Below the pieces are notes generated by a model. The model did not search any database. It was given only the letters and a program-made list of their open reading frames with translations, and was not told where the DNA came from. Below are positions 1 to 9,397 of a DNA stretch of 56,064 nucleotides, piece after piece. Each line of letters begins with the position of its first letter. Positions within the stretch are counted from its first letter, which is position 1. Origin of the DNA: Rhodopirellula sp. (GTDB lineage: Bacteria > Planctomycetota > Planctomycetia > Planctomycetales > Planctomycetaceae); the NCBI GenBank assembly GCA_013203845.1, contig JABMPE010000216.1:1-56064 (forward strand), given 5' to 3'. Position numbers and translations under genes: made by a program.

Positions 1-61
1 ACCGAAGAGTGTTGGAATACGTGGTAAAAGTATCGCAGCAATGTGACCGGCAGAGCCGGTC

Positions 62-3000
62 CTACGGGTGATTCTTTGGTTTGGAGACAGCTGGCTTTGA
101 AAACGCACGCCAGAAGGCGGCGCGGGGTTGCTGGCGGGTTTGGGCGGCGAAGGGTTTTTGTTTGACTGGTTCGTTGGGGTCGGGGTAGCCGGTCATGCCG
201 CCGAAGGGCAATGGATCGACGGACTGGCCGAAGACTGTGTTGAGGTCGGCGTCCTTGTCCCAGCCGACGTTGTGCAGGATGAAGTCGCGTTTCCAGCCGG
301 AAGGAAGTTCGGTCGCTGTTGCGTGGAAACGGAGCTCCATTTCGTCGCCGGCTCCGAGTAATGCCTGACGGTTGTCGGTCTGGCTGACGAGTTCCGTGAC
401 ATCGCCATACGTCGTCAGTCGGCCTTCCATCGGTGGCCACTGCAATCGCGTGTCGAGCTGCTGGTAATCGTAGCTGTCCGGTCCGAGTCCCGGATGCGGA
501 ATCTTTGTTGAGAAGCCTCGGTAATGCAGATCAGCGGCGATCAGCGGCATCTCTGTAGAACGGATTTCGACAGGCGTTTCATCCACGGTGAAGAACGCGT
601 GGTCCCAGTAGATCTCCATCGTCGTCGCGATGCGGACTCGATAGTCGTCGGTGAGGAATGCATCGGACAGATCGATCGCGATCGTCTTTGTTTTGCCGCC
701 GGGGAAGCCCATGTAAGGTCGTACGTTGATCCATTTGCCATCGGCGTTGGGGACCTGCACAGAAGGCGGTTGCGTCGATTCCAGATCCGGTCGTTGCGAG
801 ATCGCGACGTTCAGCGACGTGTCGGTTGGTCGAATCCAGCCCGTCAGGAAGAGTGTGATGTTCTCCGGTTTGTCGAGCTGTCCGAGATCAAGTTCCAGGA
901 AGTGCGCTTCGGTCAGGCCCTGTTTCAATCGACGATCGAAACACTGCACGAAATCCTCGTCGCGCGTCGCGATCTTTGGCAGGATGTCACGGCCTCGCTG
1001 ATCGACAGCGACGACAGGCGTGCGTGGATGTCGAACGGTGTGGACTTTGAATTCCGAAATTGATGGCGGCCCGACTTTCTCGTTCGAGTAGATGTCGACG
1101 TCCGCCGGATGATCGATCGCCAGCAGGCGAACGGAATCGAAGTAACCGATTTCCCAGAGTTCTTCGGTCAGCTGCATGACGTACTCGCCATCTTTGGCTT
1201 TCAGCCGATCGCCATCGATTTTGAGATATTCCCATTCACGCGGCGGCGCGAGCACTCCTTCGGCCAGTTGCAGTCCGATCGGAGCGGCCCACAGGCAATC
1301 GGTGTAGAACGCGAATTGTTCGCCGTCCCACGTGTAGAGATACGGGCACGAACCCTTCAGATGCTGCTGCAGGCAGATGGGTTCGCCGTGTTTCGGATGG
1401 ACGATGTGTTCGGGAATGCCGTTGGTCCAGAGCACTCGCACCGAGTCCACCTGCTTCAACTTTCCAAGTCCGAAGTGAGTCGATCGTCCCGTGACAACCT
1501 GCGGCTGATACGCCAGGCCGGAGCGCAGTTCGAGCAGACTGCCGACGCCGTGAATGTTGACTCGTTCGTTCGGTTTCTGCGCCTGCTTCGCATCTTCAGC
1601 GCGGATCGGGATATCGATCCAGTTGTTGGCATTGCCACCATCGTTGATGAGGACTTCAACCGAGTCCTTGCAGGCAATGATCAGGTCGATGTCGCCGTCA
1701 GAATCGAAGTCCGCCACTGAGCACTGTGTGGCGTCAGAAGGCAATGTTAGCGTCGAATTCGTGAACGGTTGAAACGCTGCCTGCGGGCCACCACGCGAGA
1801 GACTCAGGTCACGACCGTACCACGTAATCAGGTCGACAAATCCGTCGTTGTCCAGGTCTGCGGAAACGATGCCTGAGGCACCTTCGGACGAAAGCGGTTC
1901 TGACTTCAGAAACTGGACCACGCCGGCATCCGGGTTCGCTGTTGTCGACAGAGCTGGTCGCGTATCGGGAATCCTTCCGACAGAAGCTGGAACGGTCGCA
2001 ACGTCCCAGGAAAAATTAGAGTCGGCGTCAAGAATCGCCGCATCAACGATAGACTTCTGGAATGCCGTGTTCGAGGAAAGGCTCTTCCAGCGCAGTTGAC
2101 CATGAAGCAGATTCTCAAGAACGCCGGAGTCGTTACTTCCCAGGCAAAGAATGTCGATCGAAACATTCCGATCCCAGTCGACGGCGATCAGCTTGCGAAT
2201 CTGTGCATCACGATCCGGCAGGATTGAATACTGAGTGTGTTCGGCAAACGTTGAATCGTCGCGGTTCAGCCAGAGCGAGATGCCGGCTTCGGACGAGACA
2301 ACCAGATCGAGATCGCCGTCGTGATCAAAGTCAACTGGCAGTGCGGTGAAAACATCTTTTACGGCTTCAAAGGCTTCACTTTGCTTTACCGGAGTCAACG
2401 TTGTCGCACCAGCGTGATCGCCTTCTTTGATCAGGTCGTTTCGTAAGACGACGAGTCCATCTTTACCATAGGCAACGATGTCGAGATCCGCATCTGCGCA
2501 CATCAGCTTTTGGCCGTCACTCGCGTGCTCGACAACCGCCGCGTCCCGGTCGAGATCAAAGAGGCAGATACCTGCTAGATTCGATGGTAGCCCGTTGTCC
2601 GACATCTTTAATGAAAACCATTCGCACCAGGTCGGTTCCCCGTCGATTGTCTGACTCCAGATACTGATCTGGTCATTCTGGACAATGAAGGCATGTTTCA
2701 ACATCAAGAGCTCTATGCCGTTGTCAACGACATAGACCTGCTTAGCGTTCTGCAGCTTTTGAAATGGCGTTTCGATTGGCTCAAATGTGACGGGGATCGC
2801 TTCGGCAAACTTTGGCTGCGGAAGCGTGTTGTGCGTGTAGAATTCTTTGCTGAAGTCGTGGACGATGAATTCCAGCAGGTGCGGCGTTACTTTCTTCGCA
2901 TCGTTCTGAGTGGCGACTTCCGGACGCAGCATGTTGCCGGTGATGCTGACGTTGCGGATGACGGTGTTCCAGTCGTCCTTCTGCAGAGCGGCGGTGGCCT

Positions 3001-3769
3001 GATCAAGCAGCTCGTCAAGGTCCACTCGTCCGAACGTCCGAATGCGATCCACAAACGGAGCGACCAGTTTCTTTGTCTGCGCCAGCGTATCGCCGATGCC
3101 GGGGTCTTTGGCGCGAGCCTGGACGGTCAGCCATTCCCGCATGACATACAGATTGTCGGGAGCCAGTTCCCACACCCTGGCGAGTGCTTTGTCGGCTTCG
3201 GCCATCAGTTCATCGTTGCGCGAATACCTGCCTGCGTCGAAGAGACCGTACCAGATGGCGGCGTTATCCGGACTCAGTTCAGCCGCTCGCCGCAACCGCT
3301 CGATCGCTTTTCCATGATCACCGGCAGTCAGTTCAAGCCGGGCAGCGATGACGTGAGTCTGTGGATCGACGGGGAAACGTTCGAGCAACTCAGTGATGGC
3401 TTGGGAAGCTTTCGAGAATTCCGCGTCGAAACGTGCCTGATCATCGGCGCGGTTGAGATTCTCCGGGGCGATCTTCAGAAGCAGCGTGATCGCCAGATTC
3501 TGTTGACCGAATTGTTCGTCGGGAAGCAGCTGGACCAGCTCGGCAAATGCCGACTCGGCTTCCGCCAGGTCATTGTTTTCCAGATGGGCGATGCCGACGT
3601 TCTTCAGCTCCGCGATTCGGGCGAGATTCGCCGAATCCGTTTCAACCTCATTCAGAACAGTTTCATTTCTGAAACGGGGAATAATCGCCGCTCCGACAAT
3701 GACCGCGACGATCACAAGAACAAACAACGTGATTTTCAGGAACAATGATGACTGACTGGATTCGCTCAT
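62..3769 (-). CDS. Membrane-anchored TPR / FG-GAP / ASPIC-UnbV repeat protein
   Basis: A 1235-residue protein. Residues about 8-30 form one hydrophobic segment after a short polar N-terminus, so it is probably anchored in the membrane with the rest outside the cytoplasm. Residues about 50-230 look like tetratricopeptide repeats (alternating helices, AIWYGLFDAGRYSRNDELM). Residues about 430-720 contain FG-GAP/VCBS-type calcium-binding loops of the D-x-D-x-D-G-D-x-D kind (DFDHDGDLDLVVSS, DLDNDGFVDLITW, DFDSDGDIDLIIA). An ASPIC/UnbV (CRTAC1-like) module follows at about 735-790 (GRSTHFGLGKLKQVDSVRVLW). The C-terminal 430 residues are not recognised. The family is abundant in planctomycetes; its substrate is unknown. 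The frame ends in TAG at 64-62. A start at the ATG at 3769 is chosen because the membrane segment follows directly. It is divergent from the RND permease gene. Confidence 0.85.
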   Translation of the reverse strand: MSESSQSSLFLKITLFVLVIVAVIVGAAIIPRFRNETVLNEVETDSANLARIAELKNVGIAHLENNDLAEAESAFAELVQLLPDEQFGQQNLAITLLLKIAPENLNRADDQARFDAEFSKASQAITELLERFPVDPQTHVIAARLELTAGDHGKAIERLRRAAELSPDNAAIWYGLFDAGRYSRNDELMAEADKALARVWELAPDNLYVMREWLTVQARAKDPGIGDTLAQTKKLVAPFVDRIRTFGRVDLDELLDQATAALQKDDWNTVIRNVSITGNMLRPEVATQNDAKKVTPHLLEFIVHDFSKEFYTHNTLPQPKFAEAIPVTFEPIETPFQKLQNAKQVYVVDNGIELLMLKHAFIVQNDQISIWSQTIDGEPTWCEWFSLKMSDNGLPSNLAGICLFDLDRDAAVVEHASDGQKLMCADADLDIVAYGKDGLVVLRNDLIKEGDHAGATTLTPVKQSEAFEAVKDVFTALPVDFDHDGDLDLVVSSEAGISLWLNRDDSTFAEHTQYSILPDRDAQIRKLIAVDWDRNVSIDILCLGSNDSGVLENLLHGQLRWKSLSSNTAFQKSIVDAAILDADSNFSWDVATVPASVGRIPDTRPALSTTANPDAGVVQFLKSEPLSSEGASGIVSADLDNDGFVDLITWYGRDLSLSRGGPQAAFQPFTNSTLTLPSDATQCSVADFDSDGDIDLIIACKDSVEVLINDGGNANNWIDIPIRAEDAKQAQKPNERVNIHGVGSLLELRSGLAYQPQVVTGRSTHFGLGKLKQVDSVRVLWTNGIPEHIVHPKHGEPICLQQHLKGSCPYLYTWDGEQFAFYTDCLWAAPIGLQLAEGVLAPPREWEYLKIDGDRLKAKDGEYVMQLTEELWEIGYFDSVRLLAIDHPADVDIYSNEKVGPPSISEFKVHTVRHPRTPVVAVDQRGRDILPKIATRDEDFVQCFDRRLKQGLTEAHFLELDLGQLDKPENITLFLTGWIRPTDTSLNVAISQRPDLESTQPPSVQVPNADGKWINVRPYMGFPGGKTKTIAIDLSDAFLTDDYRVRIATTMEIYWDHAFFTVDETPVEIRSTEMPLIAADLHYRGFSTKIPHPGLGPDSYDYQQLDTRLQWPPMEGRLTTYGDVTELVSQTDNRQALLGAGDEMELRFHATATELPSGWKRDFILHNVGWDKDADLNTVFGQSVDPLPFGGMTGYPDPNEPVKQKPFAAQTRQQPRAAFWRAFSKPAVSKPKNHP

Positions 3770-4091
3770 GGGTGACTCATCAGGAAAATACAGGACAAAC
3801 AGCGATGATGAATTATCTCACGCTAAAACGCGAAGTTCAGGATGACGGTCTGTCGCTACTTTTTCTTAGTGTCTGTGCGACTTCGCGTGAGCCTGCGACG
3901 GAAACATTCAGAACGAACGATTGCGATAATCAGGCACGTGCGGCATGATCGAGGTTCTGGATTCTGTGGACGATACGAAACAGTGTCAAACTGTGGATTT
4001 CCAGAGGCTTGCGTCTCTCCCGCCGGGGTCTGCCTGAAACGCAGAAACGCCCGGCGATCCGTCCTTCCTGCCCCCCTTCCCGCGCGACGTC
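3770..4091. other. Divergent intergenic region
   Basis: This 322-base gap separates the divergent TPR/FG-GAP and RND genes and must hold both promoters. I see no convincing -35/-10 pair, no -24/-12 element and no RNA gene. There is no clear Shine-Dalgarno sequence directly before the RND start. Confidence 0.5.
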
Positions 4092-7000
4092 ATGTTCCTC
4101 ACACGATTCGCCGTCCACAGACCTGTCACCACGTCCATGGCGTGCCTGATCGTCGTCCTGCTTGGCTGGATGTCGGTTAAGAGTCTGCGCGTCGACCTGA
4201 TGCCAGACATGACCTTCCCGATTATTACGGTCACTACTTTGTATCCCGGTGCAGGCCCGGAAGAAGTCGAAACGCTGATCACTCGCCCGATGGAACAGGC
4301 CATCGGATCGGTTCAGGGAGTCGAGCGACTTTCCAGTTCGAGTTTCGAAGGTTCCAGCAGCGTGCGCGTGCAGTTTTCCTGGGGCACGAATCTGGACCCG
4401 GCCATCGGCGATATCCGTGCTCGACTGGAGCGTTTGCGAAACGACATGCCTCCCGGAGTCGATCCGCCTTACATCCGGCGCTACGACTCGGCTGACTCGC
4501 CGATCATCTATCTGGGGCTCCGAACGGATCTGCCGCCGGTTCAAGCGACGCAGCTGGCTGAGAACTCGATCGCTCCTCGGTTGGAACAGGCAGCTGGCGT
4601 CGCTCGGATTCGTATCCGAGGCGGAACGCGACGTGAGATTCAGGTGGACCTCGACCGGCAGAAGATCGAGTCGCTCGACATGACCGTTAAGGAAGTGCTC
4701 GACGCGCTCGGTCGCGACAACATCAACCAGCCGGCCGGAGACCTCGACGAAGGGCACTTGCGGATGCTGGTTCGCAGCCGCGGTGAGTTCACCAGTCTCG
4801 ATCAGATTTCCGACACCGTGATCCGACAGCGTCAGGGAGCTGTCGTCAGAATTCGCGACGTGGGGCGTGTCATCGACGGCGAAGAGGAACGTACCGAGGA
4901 GACTCGGATTAACGGCGAGAAGGGGCTGCTGATTTATGTCTACATGCAGTCCGGAGCGAACACGGTCGACGTCAGCGAGGCGATTCGAAAAAAGATCGAC
5001 GAGATCAATGAATCAACTCCGGATGGAGAACTGAGCATTCGCGTCGACAAGTCGGACTATATTCGACAGGCCATCGCCAACGTGCGTGACTCGGCGATGT
5101 ACGGCTCCGGCCTGGCGATCATCGTGCTGATTATCTTCCTACGGAGTTTTCGCAGCACGCTGGTCATTGCCGCGACGATGCCGTTGTCTGTGCTGGCGAC
5201 GTTTGTGCTGATCTACTTTTACGGGCTGTCACTGAACATGATTTCGTTCGGCGGACTGGCCCTGGGCATCGGCCTGCTGGTTGACAATTCGATCGTCGTG
5301 CTGGAAAGCATCTTTCGCAAACGCGAAGAAGGTTTTGAACGCATCGAGGCAGCCATCGAAGGCACGCAGGAAGTCGCGTCGGCAATTGTGGCCAGCACAC
5401 TGACGACGCTGGTGGTCTTTGTCCCGTTGCTTTTCATCGGCGAGCAGACCGGCATCATGCTGCGGGAACTGGCGATCGTCGTGTCGTTCTCACTGGTGTG
5501 CTCGCTGTTCGCCAGCCTGACGCTGACACCAATGCTGACGACGCAGCTGATGTCCGATTCGGAGGAAACGAGGTTCCGCTGGCTGACGGCAATTGTCGGC
5601 CTGTTTCACGGAGTCAACGCTCGCGCATTCGGTGCGGTGGAATGGGGCTACGGAAAGTTGCTCGGTGTCAGCTTGAGATTTCCGCTCGGTGTCGCGGTAC
5701 TGTTGATTCTGTGCCTGGCCATTGTGGCTGGCCTCAGCCCACGCGTCGGAACAGAGTTTCTGCCGAAGACCGACGAAGGCCGCATCATCGTCAATACAGA
5801 GATGGCTCCCGGCATTCGGCTGGAGCGATTGTCTGAGAAGGCCAGGCTGGTCGAGCAGATCATTCGCGAGGCCACTCCGGAATCGCAGACGACGGCATCG
5901 TTCATCGGCGACGATTCGGATGACGCTTCCGACTGGAACGAGGCGTGGTTCAGTCTGCATCTTGAGTCACGCGACGAGCGGACGCGGACCGTCGAAGAGA
6001 TTCGTAAAGATCTTGCCGAAAAGATCGGCAAGGTTGCCGGAATGTCGATCAACGTCCGAGTACGCAACGACCTGTTCGGCAGCCGAATGTTCAGCTCGAA
6101 TGGCGATGGCATTGCGGTCGAAATTCGAGGGCACGATCAGGCAACAGCAGAAGAACTCTCGCGGCGAGTTGTCGCTGCCATGGAGATCGTTCCCGGTTTG
6201 ATCAACATCGAAGCTTACCAGGCCGACCGTCAACCGGAAGTTTCTGTCGAGATTGACCGGGCTCGCTCAAGCGCACTCGGTATCAGCGTGAGCGAGATCA
6301 CACAGACGCTGGAAACGGCGATTCAAGGCAGCCGCACCACCGTCTTTCGCGAGAATGGCAACGAGTACAACGTCGTCGTGCGGCTTCGTGAAAGCGACCG
6401 GGCCAGCGTTGACGATATTGGCCAGATCGGCGTCGTCGCCCCCGGCGGCAAGGTCATTGCGATGAAAAACCTGGTGACGCTGAAACCTGGCGAGTCGGCG
6501 GTGGGAATTACACGAATGGATCGGCAGCGAGTCCAGTTTGTCGGTGGCAACATCGAGGACCGCGACCTGGGCAGCGTCGTTCGTGATCTGCAGCGCGAGC
6601 TGCGAAAAATTCCGCCCGTCGATGGCTTCACCGTCAGTGTTGCCGGTGACTGGGAAGACCAGCAGAAGAGTTTCAAGGCGCTCACCAACGGCTTCATTCT
6701 GGCTGTAATTCTGATGTACATGGTGATGGCGTCGCAGTTCGAATCGGTGAGTGCTCCGTTGCTGATTCTACTGAGCCTGCCGCTGGCCGCGATCGGTGTA
6801 ATCGCGATTCTTCTCACAACAGAGACCACGCTGAACGTGCAGTCGTTTATCGGTCTGGTGATGCTGGCTGGAATTGTTGTCAACAACGCCATTGTCCTGA
6901 TTGACTACATGATTCAGTTGAAACACCGGGATCCGGAACGCTCTGGAATTGAGATTGTAAAACAGGCGTCACTGCGGCGATTCCGACCGATTCTGATGAC

Positions 7001-7238
7001 GACGTTGACCACCGTGCTGGCCATGCTGCCGATCGCGATGGGTATTGGAGACGGCGGAGAACTGCAGGCTCCGATGGCGCGAGTCGTGATCGGTGGCTTA
7101 ACGTCAGGCACGTTGATCACGCTGATCGCAATCCCACTCGCCTGGTACGCAGTCTTCGGTCGTCGATCGCCAGTAGCAAAAAACTCTCGGGTTGAAAGCA
7201 AGTCGGACACACCAGTTCTGGTTGGGAGCGAAATGTGA
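4092..7238 (+). CDS. RND-family efflux permease (HAE1/AcrB-like)
   Basis: A 1048-residue inner-membrane transporter of the resistance-nodulation-division superfamily, normal length for the family. TM1 sits at about residues 10-30. It is followed by a large periplasmic porter domain (YPGAGPEEVETLITRPMEQ, typical of the family), TM2-TM6 at about 335-480, a second periplasmic domain and TM8-TM12 near the C-terminus. The TM4 proton-relay motif reads GLLVDNSIVVLES: the first Asp is kept and the second is Asn. TM10 reads VVNNAIVLIDY, the MdtBC-like form without the AcrB lysine. These residues fit a drug/lipid-type pump rather than a CzcA metal pump, but the substrate cannot be told. No membrane-fusion or outer-membrane partner gene is adjacent. 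Its stop codon overlaps the start of the next gene. Confidence 0.92.
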   Translation: MFLTRFAVHRPVTTSMACLIVVLLGWMSVKSLRVDLMPDMTFPIITVTTLYPGAGPEEVETLITRPMEQAIGSVQGVERLSSSSFEGSSSVRVQFSWGTNLDPAIGDIRARLERLRNDMPPGVDPPYIRRYDSADSPIIYLGLRTDLPPVQATQLAENSIAPRLEQAAGVARIRIRGGTRREIQVDLDRQKIESLDMTVKEVLDALGRDNINQPAGDLDEGHLRMLVRSRGEFTSLDQISDTVIRQRQGAVVRIRDVGRVIDGEEERTEETRINGEKGLLIYVYMQSGANTVDVSEAIRKKIDEINESTPDGELSIRVDKSDYIRQAIANVRDSAMYGSGLAIIVLIIFLRSFRSTLVIAATMPLSVLATFVLIYFYGLSLNMISFGGLALGIGLLVDNSIVVLESIFRKREEGFERIEAAIEGTQEVASAIVASTLTTLVVFVPLLFIGEQTGIMLRELAIVVSFSLVCSLFASLTLTPMLTTQLMSDSEETRFRWLTAIVGLFHGVNARAFGAVEWGYGKLLGVSLRFPLGVAVLLILCLAIVAGLSPRVGTEFLPKTDEGRIIVNTEMAPGIRLERLSEKARLVEQIIREATPESQTTASFIGDDSDDASDWNEAWFSLHLESRDERTRTVEEIRKDLAEKIGKVAGMSINVRVRNDLFGSRMFSSNGDGIAVEIRGHDQATAEELSRRVVAAMEIVPGLINIEAYQADRQPEVSVEIDRARSSALGISVSEITQTLETAIQGSRTTVFRENGNEYNVVVRLRESDRASVDDIGQIGVVAPGGKVIAMKNLVTLKPGESAVGITRMDRQRVQFVGGNIEDRDLGSVVRDLQRELRKIPPVDGFTVSVAGDWEDQQKSFKALTNGFILAVILMYMVMASQFESVSAPLLILLSLPLAAIGVIAILLTTETTLNVQSFIGLVMLAGIVVNNAIVLIDYMIQLKHRDPERSGIEIVKQASLRRFRPILMTTLTTVLAMLPIAMGIGDGGELQAPMARVVIGGLTSGTLITLIAIPLAWYAVFGRRSPVAKNSRVESKSDTPVLVGSEM

Positions 7239-7930
7239 CGGACGCCTTGTTGCGTGAAATTCTTGAACAGACTCTGGATGACCATCGCCTGTCTCGAAGC
7301 GAGCGGCGGGCACTGAGAAGCACTCTTGAGGATTTCATCCGGGACGAGGCGTCGCAACGGAAGTGTCATCAGACGGCTTTCGAGCTGGCACGCAACACGA
7401 TCGACCAGGTGAATTCGTCAGCGGTGCTGGAATGGCTCGAAGACGTTTCGCAGGTCATCCGACAGGCGGCAGCGCCCGCTAACCCGAACACCGATGCTGA
7501 GGTCATCTTCAGTCCCGGAGACCATTGCTGGCAGCGGATCGCAGGTCTGCTGAAGACGTCGCGGCAGTCCGTCGACATCTGCGTCTTCACGATTACCGAC
7601 GACCGGATTACCTCGGCGATTCTGGACGCTCACGGTCGCAAAGTGGCGGTGCGAATTATCACCGATAATGAAAAAGCGTTCGACAAAGGATCTGATATCG
7701 AACGTCTCGCTCGGGCCGGCGTTGATGTCTGCGTCGATCAAACGCAGCATCATATGCACCACAAGTTTGCGATCTTTGACCGCAGGCGACTGCTGACTGG
7801 CAGCTACAACTGGACTCGATCCGCAGCTGTGAACAACGAAGAGAACTTCATCATTGTCGACGACGTACGATTGAGAACGTCGTTTCAAAATGAATTCGAC
7901 CGCCTGTGGAAAGAGTATTCCACGTTCTGA
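7235..7930 (+). CDS. Phospholipase D-like (single HKD motif) protein
   Basis: A 231-residue protein with a helical N-terminal part (about 1-85) and a C-terminal phospholipase D-like domain (about 88-228). One HKD motif is complete: HHKFAIFDRRRLLTGSYNW (HxK-x4-D-x6-GS-x-N) near residues 172-190. Single-HKD proteins of this size act as dimers and include the Nuc nuclease and mitochondrial PLD/Zucchini families, so a nuclease or a phospholipid hydrolase is possible. There is no signal peptide, so it is probably cytoplasmic, which argues mildly for nucleic acid as substrate. The start is GTG at 7235 in the sequence GTGA, overlapping the RND stop by four bases; translation is therefore probably coupled to the pump gene. 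I know of no functional reason for that pairing. Confidence 0.88.
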   Translation: MTDALLREILEQTLDDHRLSRSERRALRSTLEDFIRDEASQRKCHQTAFELARNTIDQVNSSAVLEWLEDVSQVIRQAAAPANPNTDAEVIFSPGDHCWQRIAGLLKTSRQSVDICVFTITDDRITSAILDAHGRKVAVRIITDNEKAFDKGSDIERLARAGVDVCVDQTQHHMHHKFAIFDRRRLLTGSYNWTRSAAVNNEENFIIVDDVRLRTSFQNEFDRLWKEYSTF

Positions 7931-7988
7931 GCGACAATGCGTGTCAGTGCCAGTGGGTATCGATAAACAGGCTGGACCAGCCTGCGGG

Positions 7989-9161
7989 TCAGGCTTTCTT
8001 CAGCAGCCGTTTCATTCGCTTCAGTTGGATCATCGCGTTGGCGGCGAGTGTTCCGGTTCTGGTCGTGGTGAAGACTCCGGTGGTTAACGGTCGTTTCCAC
8101 GGCCATACGTCTTCAACGTACGAACCGGGCTTTGCACAGCTGTCTGCCAGTCGAACGTCTGAAAGGTTCTGTCGACAGGTTTGCAGGAAGTTGAGTTCGT
8201 TGAGGACGCCGGGAGAACCACTGGCAAATGCTGGATTCCAGCCGATCTTGAAGCAGAAGAGGTCGTTGGCGGATCTCATGTTCAGAGCCGATGCAACGGC
8301 AACACCATCGACAGAAAGTTGATAGAGCACAAGCCGTTCGTCATCGGCGAATCGCGCCGCCATCTCCCGGCAGAAACGTTCGTGGCCGGGCAAGGAAAGC
8401 AGAGCGGTGCCTTCGTCGCTCTTCCAGCCCAGAGCTTCAAGATCCAGAAACGTCTGAACGTGATCGGCAGCTGAGTTTCCACCGGCAAGGAACGAGAACG
8501 TCACCTCGCCGAGTGTGGCCAGTTGTTTTTCAGCTCGTTTGAAGTTTCGGCGGCGGTTCTTTGAATACAGCGTCTGCAGGCAGTCGTCTGGAACTTCGTC
8601 GATCGGAATGACCGCGCGTTCGCGCGTCCAGTCTTCGAACCAGGTCGCTCCTGTTTCGGCAGCGGCGTTGTCGAGCATCTGGTGAAGCTCGCCGTCGGCG
8701 CTGCGATCAGTAAACGCGACTCCTTGCCACCGTCGTCCCTGCCGCTTCAGCCATTCGAACAGTGTGACCAACGCGGCTGTTCCAGGCTGGCTGTCAACCA
8801 GCAGACCATCGAAAAGAGTGTGTTCGCACCGCCAGCTTCGCAGATGAGTGAGCGGTAACAGTCGGCTGTTGCGGGAGACTTCGAACAGACCAAGAGCGAG
8901 CAACTTGCCGTTGTTTTCAGACTCGACAGCAAGGACCAGCGGCTTCTGGTTGTACGCGTCTTCGAGATGTTCAACCGCCGGAAGCACGAAGTGCGGAGAG
9001 AGGAACGCGTTGCCTTCGACCGAACGTGATTCAAGCTGAGCCCAGCGTTCAACGAAGTCATCGGTCAGGTCGTCAAAGGAAAGCTCGATAACACGAAGTC
9101 CGGATGCCGTCGTGCGATCAGATCTGGATTCGGTCGTCAGAACAGACATCAATACATCCAT
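7989..9161 (-). CDS. GNAT/FemAB-type acyltransferase (BcsL/CelD-like)
   Basis: A 390-residue protein matching the acetyltransferase family found in exopolysaccharide and cellulose loci (BcsL/CelD-like, Acetyltransf_6). Recognisable segments are the N-terminal WAQLESRSVEGNAFLSPHFV, the central SKNRRRNFKRAEKQL (the basic stretch before the second GNAT-like half) and LYQLSVDGVAVASALNMRS in the acyl-CoA-binding half. The family transfers acyl or amino-acyl groups to polysaccharide or peptide acceptors in the cytoplasm; the acceptor here is unknown. An ATG at 9161 is preferred over a GTG one codon upstream; no strong ribosome binding site decides it. It is a single gene, convergent with the PLD-like gene and followed 236 bases upstream by the RlmM-like gene on the same strand. 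Confidence 0.75.
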   Translation of the reverse strand: MDVLMSVLTTESRSDRTTASGLRVIELSFDDLTDDFVERWAQLESRSVEGNAFLSPHFVLPAVEHLEDAYNQKPLVLAVESENNGKLLALGLFEVSRNSRLLPLTHLRSWRCEHTLFDGLLVDSQPGTAALVTLFEWLKRQGRRWQGVAFTDRSADGELHQMLDNAAAETGATWFEDWTRERAVIPIDEVPDDCLQTLYSKNRRRNFKRAEKQLATLGEVTFSFLAGGNSAADHVQTFLDLEALGWKSDEGTALLSLPGHERFCREMAARFADDERLVLYQLSVDGVAVASALNMRSANDLFCFKIGWNPAFASGSPGVLNELNFLQTCRQNLSDVRLADSCAKPGSYVEDVWPWKRPLTTGVFTTTRTGTLAANAMIQLKRMKRLLKKA

Positions 9162-9397
9162 CACGAAAACGTCGAGTCACGGTAAGTCAGAGGCAGATAT
9201 TTCCTTTGCCAAAGGTAGCTCGGAAGTGTTCGGTCGGAGCGGGTTGCCAGAGCGGTCGCTGCATTCGTGACGCGGAATAATCGCCAGGGTTGGAACAACC
9301 GCGTCAATCCGAAGCGCGTGGCCATGCTGCGAATTGCGAGACCTCGTTCCAGCCTGCCCGTTCACTCACATAGATTTCGCCGGGGCATCGGTGAGAA

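Noticed and set aside
45-61. GACCGG-CAGAG-CCGGTC hairpin just past the TPR gene stop
   Set aside because: Six-pair stem without a T run; too weak to call a terminator.
2693-3748. Long + strand frame of 351 codons opposite the TPR gene
   Set aside because: It lies fully antisense to a gene with clear domains and has no family resemblance; high GC content keeps such frames open.
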